Under the pieces are notes generated by a model. That model made no database searches. It was not told the origin of the DNA and worked only from the letters and a program-made list of their open reading frames with translations. A stretch of DNA of 64,000 nucleotides from the NCBI RefSeq assembly GCF_002835935.1, contig NZ_PJCF01000004.1, positions 310,001 through 374,000 of the forward strand, written 5' to 3'. A program made the translations under genes and the position numbers. Below, in pieces: positions 18,776 through 28,400 of the stretch; position 1 is the first letter of the stretch, and every line of letters starts with the position of its first letter. The stretch is from Paraglaciecola sp. MB-3u-78 (GTDB lineage Bacteria; Pseudomonadota; Gammaproteobacteria; Enterobacterales; Alteromonadaceae).

Positions 18776-19684
18776 ATGAATAACTTTTTTCTGTTCCTTA
18801 TAATAGTAATATTGTCCTCGTGTGGTCAGACTGACGACAATACGGGTACCGAGCCTCAATTTACTTCACAACCCCCTCTGATTGAAAAAGAATACATCTT
18901 TGCTATTCATCCACTACATAACCCCCAGCGTCTATTTATTATCTATGGTCCGTTGATTGATTATCTTGACCGTAATATTCCTGCTGCCACATTACGTCTT
19001 GAAGCTTCTCGTAATTATGGTGAATTTGATAAGAAGTTGTATGCACGAGTCCCCGATTTTGCTTTGCCGAATCCCTACCAAACATTGAACTCCTTGCAAT
19101 ATGGTTATCATGTCATTGCTAAGATGGGAGATGATCACAAGTTTACGGGCATTATTTTGGTTCGACGTGATAGTGATATTAAACAAGTGAGTGATCTTAA
19201 AGGTAAGAAGATATCGTACCCAGCACGCACAGCATTAGCAGCCACCATTATGCCGCAATATTATTTATATACCCATGGTCTAGATGTGAAACATGACATC
19301 GAGAATGTGTATGTTGGATCACAGGAATCATCTATTATGAATGTTTATTTAGGTGATGTTGCTGCCGGCGCGACCTGGCCTTTGCCATGGGAGATATTCC
19401 AACAGGAACAGCCTGATAAGGCAGGTGAGTTGGAAGTGAAATGGGAAACTGAACCAATGTTGAATAATGGGGTTGTAGTTAGAGACGATGTGCCAGAAGA
19501 AGTTGCTCAGCGTGTAGCGGAACTACTCAATACGCTTCATACTACTGAAGAAGGGCGACTTATACTTGATCGTATGCCGCTATCTCGCTTTGAATTAGCG
19601 AATGAGCAGCGTTATCAGATCATTGGTAATTTTTTGCAGATGTTCGATAAGACGGTTCGACATTTGGATGAAATACAAAAGTGA
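18776..19684 (+). CDS. PhnD-like substrate-binding lipoprotein
   Basis: A 302-residue periplasmic binding protein of the phosphate/phosphite/phosphonate class (PhnD, periplasmic-binding fold type II). The N-terminus is a lipoprotein signal ending at a lipobox (VILSSCG, Cys about residue 17). Family features include FAIHPLHNPQRLFIIYGPLIDYL, the ligand-region VPDFALPNPYQTL, the conserved DLKGKKISYPARTALAAT and an SSIMNVYLGDVAAG hinge. The ATG at 18776 is preferred over an upstream TTG at 18764 because GGGAA sits in place. No permease or ATPase gene is nearby. The gene overlaps the following GGDEF-EAL gene by four bases (GTGA), so it probably acts as a sensory partner, not as a transporter subunit. 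Confidence 0.85.
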   Translation: MNNFFLFLIIVILSSCGQTDDNTGTEPQFTSQPPLIEKEYIFAIHPLHNPQRLFIIYGPLIDYLDRNIPAATLRLEASRNYGEFDKKLYARVPDFALPNPYQTLNSLQYGYHVIAKMGDDHKFTGIILVRRDSDIKQVSDLKGKKISYPARTALAATIMPQYYLYTHGLDVKHDIENVYVGSQESSIMNVYLGDVAAGATWPLPWEIFQQEQPDKAGELEVKWETEPMLNNGVVVRDDVPEEVAQRVAELLNTLHTTEEGRLILDRMPLSRFELANEQRYQIIGNFLQMFDKTVRHLDEIQK

Positions 19685-22503
19685 AGATTTTCTCATCTAA
19701 GAACCCAATACATTGGTCATTAAAAGGGCAGATTGTATTGACCTTTGTGTTTGGTTTCTCTTTGTTGATTGCTAGCTTTGCCCTCTATATTAGCCTAGCT
19801 GAACGAAATTCTCTTTATGGTAATAGTCTCAAAAACACGACTAGCTTGGCTAAAACGCTCGCAGTAGGTTCACGCTCTTGGGTGCTGGCGAATGATGTTA
19901 TCGGGTTGCAAGAAGTCGTACGCTCGTTACAAAGTCATTCTGCATTGCAATATGCCATAATTATTTCTCCGAAAGGTAGAGTGCTGGCGCATACTGATCC
20001 AAATAAAGTTGGATTGTATATGGCCGATGACGCGAGCCTTTCTTTGCTTAATACTTCAAATAAAGTAGTGATCATGAGAGAGAACTCTTCTCTTGTTGAT
20101 ATTGCCGTTCCCGTCAGGTTTGGTGATCGGGTAATTGGTTGGGCTAGGGTCTCACAGTCACGTATTCAAGAAAATGCCGATTTACGTAGTGTAATATGGC
20201 GTAACATCAGCTTTGTTTTATTTGCTTTTGTAGCATCATTATTTGCTGCATTACTGATCGCTAGGCGATTGAGCTCTGGGATGAAGATGCTTGTCGGTGT
20301 GGCAGATCAGATACAGGCAGGAAATACTGTTGCTCGTGCCAATGTATTAGTGGGAGCCGATGAAATTCTCACGCTGGGAAATAGCATGAATAAAATGCTA
20401 AATTCACTAGCGTTAGCAGAGCAACAAGTCCGCGATAATGAGAAAAAATACCGCACCATTCTTGATGGTGTTGATGCCTTTATTTATCTTAAAGACATGG
20501 ATGGACATTATCTATTCGCCAATCGTCCCATCTGTGAATTGTGGCAGGTCAAAATGGAAGATATTATTGGTTCTGGCGATGAGAAATTTTTTGATGTTGC
20601 TACGGTTGATAATCTTCGCCGCAATGATCGTAAAGTATTACAAGACGGTGAAATATTAAAAACAGAAGAAACCAATAAGGCCGTAGAAACAGGGCAGACA
20701 ACAATATTTGAATCGACAAAACTGCCACTGCATAATGAGGACGGCACAATTTATGGCCTATGCGGTATCTCTGTCGACATCACAGAGCGTAAACGCATTG
20801 AGGATAAGCTGCAATTATCTGCTGACATTATCACTCATGCTCGTGAAGGCGTCATAATTACCGATATTTCTGCCAATATCATAGAAGTGAATGATGCTGT
20901 CACTCGAATGACCGGCTATTCACGCGAAGAATTAATAGGACAAAATCCACGAATACTGCAATCAGGTATGCAGTCGCCAGAGTTCTATGCTGACATGTGG
21001 CGTGACTTGACTATAAAAGGTTATTGGTCAGGGGAGCTCTGGAATCGCCATAAAAATGGTGAAATTATTGCCGAGATGAAAACGATAAGTGCTGTTTTGA
21101 ATAATAACGGCGTTATTCAAAACTATGTTGCCTTGTCTACCGATATCACTGTAATGAAAAAACACCAAGGACAACTAGAGCATATCGCTCATTATGACAT
21201 GCTTACTGGACTGCCAAATCGTGTATTACTTGCAGATCGTCTTGCTAAAGCAATATCACAGAGTAAACGACGCAAGCAATCATTAGCCGTTGCTTTCCTA
21301 GATTTGGACGGGTTTAAAGACGTAAATGATACCCATGGTCATAAGGTAGGTGATGAATTGCTTATAAGTATTTCCCATGAGATGAGTAAAGCCCTACGTG
21401 ATGGTGATACCTTGGCGCGAATTGGCGGCGATGAATTTGTTGTACTATTAACGGATCTAGAAGATGACAATGATTGTGAAATTATAATGGCGCGCCTATT
21501 AGAATTAGCATCGAATCCTATCAATGTGAATAATATTATACTGCAAGTCTCTGTCAGCATTGGCATCACACTCTATCCAAAAGATTTCTCTGATGCTGAT
21601 CAGCTTGTGCGCCATGCTGATCAAGCCATGTATGCTGCTAAGCAAGCAGGAAGAAATTGCTATCATTGGTTTGATGTTGAATATGATGTGGCCCTTAAAA
21701 CTAAACATGAAAATATAGAGCAGATTCGCAAGGCACTGAATAAAGATCAGTTTGTGCTTTATTATCAACCAAAAGTGAATATGAAAACAGGTGTAGTAAT
21801 AGGCACTGAAGCCCTCATTCGCTGGCAAGATCCACAACGTGGTTTAGTTCCACCGGGGGTGTTTTTGCCTGTTATAGAGAATAATTCGCTGAGTATAGAA
21901 ATAGGTAATTGGGTAATCAAGACCGCATTGTCACAAATAAGTAGCTGGCAAGTTACAGGGCTTAGTTTGCCGGTGAGTATCAATATAGGTGCACTACAAT
22001 TACAACAGGATGATTTTGTGGTCCGTTTATCAGAACATCTTGCGGATCATCCAGACGTTTCTCCTGAAATGCTAGAATTGGAGATTTTGGAAACCAGTGC
22101 GTTAGAAGATATTATTAAAACGTCCGAACGTATGCTCGCCTGTCAACGATTAGGTGTCCATTTTGCTTTAGATGATTTTGGTACGGGTTATTCATCGCTC
22201 ACCTATCTTAAACGGCTACCCGCTCATATTTTAAAGATCGATCAAAGCTTTGTGTGCGATATGCTGGATGACCCAGATGATCTAGCTATTGTAGAAGGCG
22301 TTATTGGATTAGCAAAAGCCTTCCAACGTCAAGTGATTGCTGAAGGTGTCGAAACCATTGCTCATGGTGAGCTTTTGCTGAAATTAGGCTGCGAACAGGC
22401 TCAAGGGTATGGTATCGCTAGACCGATGCCCGCGGAAAACATTCCAGAATGGGTGGCGACTTGGCATCCAGATGCTTCTTGGAAGTGTATATCTGATGGT
22501 TGA
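19681..22503 (+). CDS. Membrane PAS-GGDEF-EAL cyclic-di-GMP enzyme
   Basis: A 940-residue bifunctional-type c-di-GMP protein. Order: TM1 about 17-37, a periplasmic sensor of about 135 residues, TM2 about 175-197, HAMP-like linker, two PAS domains (about 255-380 and 381-500), GGDEF (about 505-665), EAL (about 680-930). The cyclase motif GGDEF (about 582-586) is intact, with an RxxD inhibitory site five residues ahead (RDGD-TLARI-GGDEF). The phosphodiesterase keeps EALIRW, SINIGALQLQ, LELEILETS, DDFGTGYSSL and VIAEGVE. Both activities are therefore possible. The start is a GTG inside the stop of the PhnD-like lipoprotein, so the two are translationally coupled and the binding protein is a likely ligand partner for the periplasmic domain. 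Confidence 0.93.
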   Translation: MKIFSSKNPIHWSLKGQIVLTFVFGFSLLIASFALYISLAERNSLYGNSLKNTTSLAKTLAVGSRSWVLANDVIGLQEVVRSLQSHSALQYAIIISPKGRVLAHTDPNKVGLYMADDASLSLLNTSNKVVIMRENSSLVDIAVPVRFGDRVIGWARVSQSRIQENADLRSVIWRNISFVLFAFVASLFAALLIARRLSSGMKMLVGVADQIQAGNTVARANVLVGADEILTLGNSMNKMLNSLALAEQQVRDNEKKYRTILDGVDAFIYLKDMDGHYLFANRPICELWQVKMEDIIGSGDEKFFDVATVDNLRRNDRKVLQDGEILKTEETNKAVETGQTTIFESTKLPLHNEDGTIYGLCGISVDITERKRIEDKLQLSADIITHAREGVIITDISANIIEVNDAVTRMTGYSREELIGQNPRILQSGMQSPEFYADMWRDLTIKGYWSGELWNRHKNGEIIAEMKTISAVLNNNGVIQNYVALSTDITVMKKHQGQLEHIAHYDMLTGLPNRVLLADRLAKAISQSKRRKQSLAVAFLDLDGFKDVNDTHGHKVGDELLISISHEMSKALRDGDTLARIGGDEFVVLLTDLEDDNDCEIIMARLLELASNPINVNNIILQVSVSIGITLYPKDFSDADQLVRHADQAMYAAKQAGRNCYHWFDVEYDVALKTKHENIEQIRKALNKDQFVLYYQPKVNMKTGVVIGTEALIRWQDPQRGLVPPGVFLPVIENNSLSIEIGNWVIKTALSQISSWQVTGLSLPVSINIGALQLQQDDFVVRLSEHLADHPDVSPEMLELEILETSALEDIIKTSERMLACQRLGVHFALDDFGTGYSSLTYLKRLPAHILKIDQSFVCDMLDDPDDLAIVEGVIGLAKAFQRQVIAEGVETIAHGELLLKLGCEQAQGYGIARPMPAENIPEWVATWHPDASWKCISDG

Positions 22504-22544
22504 TTGCTTGTAAAAAAACTAAAAGTACGGTTTGTGAAGTAACT

Positions 22545-23110
22545 CGTTTGGAATATGGCTTTTTGCGAGTACGTTGTGAAGATTGTCATCATGAGCACCT
22601 GGTTGCATTCAGTTGGCCGCTCCTGCGCATCCATGCGCCCGCGGCATTAGTGCATCCTACACGTCATCACGCAGAGGATTTTAGTCGTGGTCTGCCAGAC
22701 CCAACTGCGGTGCGCGGCGAATGGCAGAAAGCGCCGTCTTGCTAGTTGATGATGTGTTGCCCCATGAGCCCATTAGGCAATGGGTATTGAGCTTCCCTTT
22801 TCAACTTAGATTTTTGTTTGCCAGCTATCCTCAGATCATGGGAAAAGTACTGAGTATTGTCTATCGCACACTTGCCACACATATCACTAAAAAGCAGGCT
22901 ATAACAAACAGTCGACACCGCGTGACAATAACGCCGGCAAAACGAAATAAGGCTAAACAAGCATTGCCGGCAGAGCAGGAAAAAACACAGGCACACAAAC
23001 ACCAATCGATGACCTGGGCGCAAAGACTTAAACGGGTTGTCGCACTTTGGGATAGAAATAGAAACCTGTGAGCAATGCGTGGTGCGAGGTTATAGCGAGC
23101 ATAGACAAAT
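22545..23110 (+). pseudogene. IS91-family transposase remnant
   Basis: Three frames carry pieces of an IS91-type (Y2, zinc-binding) transposase: LEYGFLRVRCEDCHHEHLVAFS at about 22548, then CGARRMAESAVLLVDDVLPHE and RQWVLSFPFQLRFLFASYP at 22700-22830, then TWAQRLKRV with FGIEIETCEQC in a shifted frame at about 23010-23075. The catalytic middle, including the tyrosine pair, is missing. The gene therefore has at least two frameshifts and a large internal deletion. It begins almost at the stop of the GGDEF-EAL gene. Base composition is GC-richer than its neighbours. Confidence 0.75.
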
Positions 23111-23129
23111 CGGCAGGAAAGCCGATTTG
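23106..23129. repeat. 9-bp-stem hairpin at the end of the IS91 remnant
   Basis: A perfect inverted repeat, CAAATCGGC / GCCGATTTG with loop AGGAAA, lies about 30 bases beyond the transposase tail. IS91-like elements carry hairpins near their replication ends, so it may mark the old element boundary. It has no T-run and is unlikely to be a terminator. Confidence 0.4.
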
Positions 23130-23358
23130 CACAGCGCATGCTGCCCGAAGGGATAGACACAGCGATGTGTCTAATGAACATCCGTTGGTGATCCAAAAGA
23201 TACGTAGTCATCTGAATACAAAAAATGACTAAGTCGTCGAATTATTGCCCTAATAAACTCGATAAAAGTCCGTTACAACGTAAATGACTTGTTTAGATCA
23301 CCCCAAGTTAGCTTTAATCAAAGACTCGATTACCGATTAGGATTATGGAAACTAAATT

Positions 23359-23886
23359 ATGAAAGTAATTTCTTTTATCACCAAGATATTAATACTGACA
23401 GGCTCATTGCTACTAATTCAATTCCAAGCAATGGCACAGAATGCAGCGCCTGAACTAAACCCTTGTATCTCGAAGGACCCTGCTCTAGGAGATTCCGCAT
23501 ATTGGGCTAATACTTCTATTGAACTATATACTGAAAAAAAATACAAAGAAGCTATAAAAACAGTTGATGCTTGTTTTAACCAATGGGCTTCAGGAGCAGT
23601 TAAGCTTCAAAGTACCTTTAATAATAAAAAAGTAAAAGCGCCACCCTTGGGGAAATTTACTGAAAGTGAAAAAAAGGAAATACATGACAACTATTTATTA
23701 AATGATGTTTCACTAGCGCTTTGGGTTAAGGCTCGTTCCTTAGAAGAAACTAATGAAATTGAGTTAGCAAAAAAAATGTATTCGAATTGTATATTTTTAA
23801 CCCATGGCCGCGCGTGGGATCCTAAAGGTTGGTTTTGGAATCCTTCAGCTGACTGCATCAAAAGAGGTCGTAAACTTTTAAAATAA
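23359..23886 (+). CDS. Secreted protein with TPR-like helices, unknown function
   Basis: A 175-residue protein with a clear signal peptide (residues about 1-26, cleavage after QAMA). The mature part has helical pairs resembling a tetratricopeptide unit (YWANTSIELYTEKKYKEAI, LALWVKARSLEETNEIELAK) and a C-terminal block CIFLTHGRAWDPKGWFWNPS with four tryptophans nearby. That block recurs in a family of small exported proteins of unknown role, sometimes labelled beta-glucanase precursor. I do not assign a function. The ATG at 23359 follows a usable purine-rich stretch. A short hairpin follows the stop. Confidence 0.75.
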   Translation: MKVISFITKILILTGSLLLIQFQAMAQNAAPELNPCISKDPALGDSAYWANTSIELYTEKKYKEAIKTVDACFNQWASGAVKLQSTFNNKKVKAPPLGKFTESEKKEIHDNYLLNDVSLALWVKARSLEETNEIELAKKMYSNCIFLTHGRAWDPKGWFWNPSADCIKRGRKLLK

Positions 23887-23900
23887 GTTCTTAGGAAGAA

Positions 23901-23920
23901 AGCCCGCTTAAAAACGGGCT
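23901..23920 (+). terminator. Hairpin after the secreted protein gene
   Basis: AGCCCG / CGGGCT with an 8-base loop starts 15 bases after the stop, followed by GTTTATT. Short stem and weak T-tract; plausible intrinsic terminator. Confidence 0.5.
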
Positions 23921-24058
23921 GTTTATTGCGTTTATTCTGTCTTAATATTTATTACTCACCTCAATTCGCCCGTGTACGGTAGATACTTCGACGGTTCCCG
24001 TTGGGTTTTCTGTACTAAACTTCAACGAACGTCTTGGGCCATATTTTGCTTTGGTTTG

Positions 24059-24689
24059 TTCTTTATCCGTATCTTATGCGAAACAACCAAAGCATCACGT
24101 GTCACCGTTCGCAAAGCTATCGATCAACTCATCATGGAGGGGTTATTATTTCGCAAGCAATGTTCAGGTACTTTTATCAGCGAGCGCATCGAGCATAAAG
24201 GAGAAGACCTATCAGGTTTTACCGATGAAATGCGTACCTTGGGTGTTTATCCTAGCTCTATTTGGCTGATTAAAATGATTGCACAAGCCACATCAGAAGA
24301 AGCATCTGCTCTAAAGTTATCAACCGGCTCTCAAGTATGTCGTTTATCTCGGGTACGCCTGTCTAACGATATGCCCATGGGTATCGAAAATACGATTATA
24401 CCTGCCCAATTTTTACCTGATTTAGACACCTTAACGGATTCACTTTATCATGCTCTGCAAACCAACCATTGTTCCCCTAATCATGGTGACCAAAAGGTAA
24501 CGGCTTCCATTGCCTCACTCACTGAAGCGGGGTTACTATCAATCAAAGAAGGCGGTCCTGTGCTGCGTATTGAGCGTTACACCTTTTTACCTGACAATAC
24601 CCCCCCCTCTTGAATATACTCGAAGCGTGTATCGAGGCGACAAGTATGTGTTCACTTCAAAGCTTCAGCCCTTTAGTCAGGGGTGGTAA
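24059..24689 (+). pseudogene. GntR/UTRA-family regulator, frameshifted and 5'-truncated
   Basis: The frame contains the second half of a GntR winged helix (TTKASRVTVRKAIDQLIMEG, QCSGTFI) and a UTRA ligand domain (SGFTDEMRTLGVYPSS, CRLSRVRLSNDMPMGIENT, VLRIERYTFLPDNTP). At 24600-24607 there are eight cytosines. With seven, the frame continues as PLEYTRSVYRGDKYVFTSKLQ to a TAA at 24687, which is the expected family C-terminus. With eight, it stops at 24613. The first part of the DNA-binding domain is unrecognisable, and the stretch at 23980-24040 (RWVFCTKLQ) oddly resembles the gene's own C-terminus. Most likely a decayed regulator. Confidence 0.75.
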
Positions 24690-25439
24690 GCTCTAGCGAC
24701 TTGGTATGGTTTTTTTGATTAAATATTAACGTAAGCTTTGATTGGTATATTTTATTATAAAAGAATTATTAGTAGCCGTAAAAATCTCTTACCTATTGAA
24801 TTAAAAGTTAAACATGTCAAAAAGATACTAAAGGGTAGCAACCAAATTAAGTGGCAAAGATGCCAATAACCACCACAGCTTTTAACTTCAATGAAATCTG
24901 TTTTCACTACTAAATTATCACTCTGGTTCACAGGTGCAATGGCAAGAATGAGCATAGAATAGACTTTTTACTCTATTCTAAAAAAGGCAACTAACGGCCC
25001 AAACTGTGAAAACTATTTTTAAACCATCATTTGAATAAAATTTCATGTGAATATGTGCTCTACATTAAAATCTGACCAAGTTTTCTAACCAAACCAGACT
25101 TACATTTCACGCAGCAGTACAGGATTAATTTGGCCGTTGGAGTTTTCACACAGCCTAGGCACATAGCTCTCTGTCAAATTTGGTTAAGCTCTATTCTTAA
25201 TGGTTGTCAGAGTGCTGACTATTCAAAGTCATCCTATTTAATTTAAGCGACGACCCCTGCCTTTTTTAGCAGAAGCAAACCTAATCGATGCAACTGATAT
25301 GTTCAAAAAACAGTGATGGGGTCAATTTGAAGCATTCCTAGGTATTAATCTGCATACTTTGTTGCGCCAACACTACTATTTAAGTGTATATCACTGCTAT
25401 ATTCTGATACTTGTTGTTAGTTTATAAGGAAAGTGTGCA
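24690..25439. other. Gene-poor gap with relic sequence
   Basis: About 750 bases with no intact gene. It holds a possible IS1595-type transposase scrap (24838-24960), an inverted 8-bp pair at 24956-24979, and an imperfect inverted pair, GGCCCAAACTGTGAAAACT (about 24990) and AGTTTTCACACAGCC (about 25142), that could be termini of a lost insertion. The last 100 bases should hold the promoter of the large PAS protein. Confidence 0.4.
24838..24960 (+). pseudogene. Possible IS1595-family transposase scrap
   Basis: Translation of this stretch reads IKWQRCQ*PPQ and then SVFTTKLSLWFTGAMARMS. This resembles the zinc-ribbon to core transition of IS1595-type transposases, where a cysteine-rich segment leads into a G-T-x-F-x-x-T-K-L-S-L-x-x-W-F pattern. 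Only about 40 codons remain, with a stop inside. The similarity is from memory of the family, so the call is tentative. Confidence 0.35.
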
Positions 25440-28400
25440 ATGACTCCCCGTGTTTGGAACAGTATGTTTTTAAAGGTTTTATGCATTATTTCAGTATTAG
25501 TCAGTCCTGGGTGTTTTGCATTTAGCCAAAAAGTACTCGATCTAATACTTGAACAAAGCCCTGACACCATGAAAATTGGATTAATGGCGTTAGCTGCTGT
25601 GTTTGTTTTTTTATTATTGTTTGTTATTTTCATAAAATTGCAACTGGGTCGCTCCCGTAAAGAACAAAACAAACACCACACTGAATTAGCAGACAAACAA
25701 TCCTTACTCAACGACTTCAAAGTTGGCATGTTGCATATCAATCAGGCCGGTGAGATTATTTTTGCAAATCGAGTCGCTGCATTTTTTCTGGGTAGTAAAG
25801 AAGAAAAGTTAATGAATAGACCTCTTATTGAGATGTTTGATAATGAGGTGCAAGAATCAATAAGCGCGGCTTTAACCTCTAATCAATATGTGCCACTGCA
25901 AACTTATGTGTCAGCTAGTAAACGTCATTTACAATTAGGATTCAGTAAACAGTCCGATATCAATCATGGTATAGCCAGTGTCATTTCTCTTGCTGATGTG
26001 AGCAATTATCAGCATCAAATAAATCAGCAGTCTTCACACTTAAACAGCTTAAATCAAGGATTACAACAAAGCGGCTTAGCTCAGCTCAGTATCAACTTTG
26101 ATGACAATACTTTTACCTCAGATCAGCTATTTGCCGATTTGTTGTTAGCCACTGCACCTTTGAGCGGAGAGCTCAATCAATTAAAAAAAATGCTTAACAA
26201 CAAAGCGGTGTTTGAGTGGGAGCAGGCCCTAGAAACAAGTAAGAAACAGCATCAAATGGATAGCTGTTTTGAGTTTTTACAATTAAATAAAAACCACACA
26301 GAGAGTCAAGGCAGTGAGCCCAAAGAAGCCCAAGACCGGAACACTATTCCCTTAAAATTTATTGGGCTAAGTAGGAAAAAAAATGCGAATGGCGAAACCA
26401 CGTGTTTAGATTTTTTTGTTCAAAACCTGTCAGAGCTGGAGCAGCAAAAAAGTCTTCTACTGGTTAGCCAGCAAAAAGTTAAAACTTTGTTAGCCACCAG
26501 TCCTAGTCCAGTTTATTTGCTGGATACACAGGGTAAATTTGTTGATTGTAACTCAGCTTTTGAGACGATGTTTAAACAAAAACTGTCAAAAATAGAGCAC
26601 AAAAGTATACAAGAATTAGACCTATTGCCAGCTGAACTCAGTCGACTGCATGTAGAAAATAGTGCCAATTTTAGTTCTGTGAATGCCGGTCACGATAAAG
26701 AGTTCGAGCTGCAGCTTGCTGATGAGGTGATACACACACTTAAATTAAAGTTAAAGTTTTTTGCAGATAAAAATAAAAAACGCGCCGGTGTAGTCGGTGT
26801 CATTCAAGATGTGACTGAGCTTAAACATACCAAACAACAGCTTGAACTAGAGCGAAAACATTTTATTACTATTTTGGACTTAGCACCTATAGCCGTAGCG
26901 ACTATTGATGCCGAAGACCGCATCATTAGAGCCAATATCGCTATGACTGACAGATTAGGTTTAAGTGAAAGAGAGTTGAAAAAAGACACTTTTTATCAGT
27001 TGTTTAACGACTCGAGTAATGCAGGTAAGGCAGCTAAACAAATTCATCAGACCGGAAGATTGCGCGGTTTTGCGGCACACTTAAAAGGTAAAAATGACGA
27101 ATTACATCCCAGTGAGTTACACGTCGATTTATTAAATAAAGAAAAACAAGAATACTTGTGCTGGATTTCAGACCGCACTAAAGAGCAGTTCCATCAAGAT
27201 AAGTTTGACGGGTTGTTGCAACATAGCAGTATGCCAATGGCTATTTTGAGTGAAACTGGCTTTAGCAAATTGAACCCCGCCGCTTGCGCATTTTTTAATG
27301 TAGAAGATGAGCATGAGTTATTTGGTAGTACCCCTTTTGCTCCTGAGTTAAACCTAGACCAACAAGCATCCGAAGAACTGGAAAGACATTTAACCAAAGT
27401 TAAATTGGATGGACAGGCCAAATCATTACAATGGGAGCATAAAGTGGGGCAGGTCTCTTTACCCTGCCAAGCGACTTATGTGCCTATGTATAAAGGCCAA
27501 GATTTCGATTCAATCCTATGTATTTGGACTGATTTTAGAGATTTACAATTAGCGGATGAAGCACGTGTTGAGGCGATGAATTTACATCAAGCTGCCGAGA
27601 AAGAAGTCGCAGAAAAACAACAACTTTTACAAAGTAGCCAAGATCAGCTGGCCACTAAAGTGAAAAATTTAGCCGACACAGAAACAAGATTACAAGCTGC
27701 TCAAGACGATTTATCTGAAAAACAAAGTGAATTCAGCGATTTACAACAGGCTCATCAAAGTGTCACTGATAATCTACAAGAGCTTCAAGAGGATTATAAT
27801 CAGAGTCGTTCTCAGCTAAGTGAGGCGCAAAATGTTAACAGTGAATTAAGCACTCAATTAGAAGAGTCCACGGCTAAAGTGACGGGGTTACAGGCCCAGC
27901 GAAATCAAATTTCAGATGCGCTACAACACAGTGAGAAAAAATATAAAACGGCTCAACAAGAGCTAATTAAAAGTGAACGTAATGCTGAGAATTTAAAACA
28001 GGAACAACACAGCCAACAAACAAAAATGGATGATTTTGTGGCAGAAATTGATGGGCTTAAACAGTCCATTGATCAAAAAGATCTGCAGATTAATGAAGTG
28101 GGCGGACAAATCAATTCACTTCAGTCTGAGTTGACGAGTTCTGGCAATACCAGTGAAAAACTTCGTCAGTTATTGGTGAATCAACGTAAGGCGAGTGAAC
28201 AAGCGGAGGAACAGCGCAGAAACCTTGAGCAGACTTATAAAATAGCCGAGTCAGAGTTATCCAATAAAATGCGTCATGTTGAGCATTTGCAAAATGAAAT
28301 GCAAAAAATTGAAGAAATGTCGAATCAACAAAAAGGCGATATGCAGCAACAACAAAGCCAGTTGGTGCAAGAGTTAGAGGCCAAACAGCAACAGTTGCAA

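Noticed and set aside
22742-23211. Minus-strand frames of about 90-116 codons
   Set aside because: Antisense to the IS91 relic, whose plus-strand pieces match the transposase family.
24755-24955. Minus-strand 66-codon frame
   Set aside because: No ribosome site or family match; it lies opposite the tentative IS1595 scrap.
24956-24979. AGAATAGA/TCTATTCT hairpin as a plus-strand terminator
   Set aside because: It is followed by A residues, not T residues, and no plus-strand gene ends just before it.
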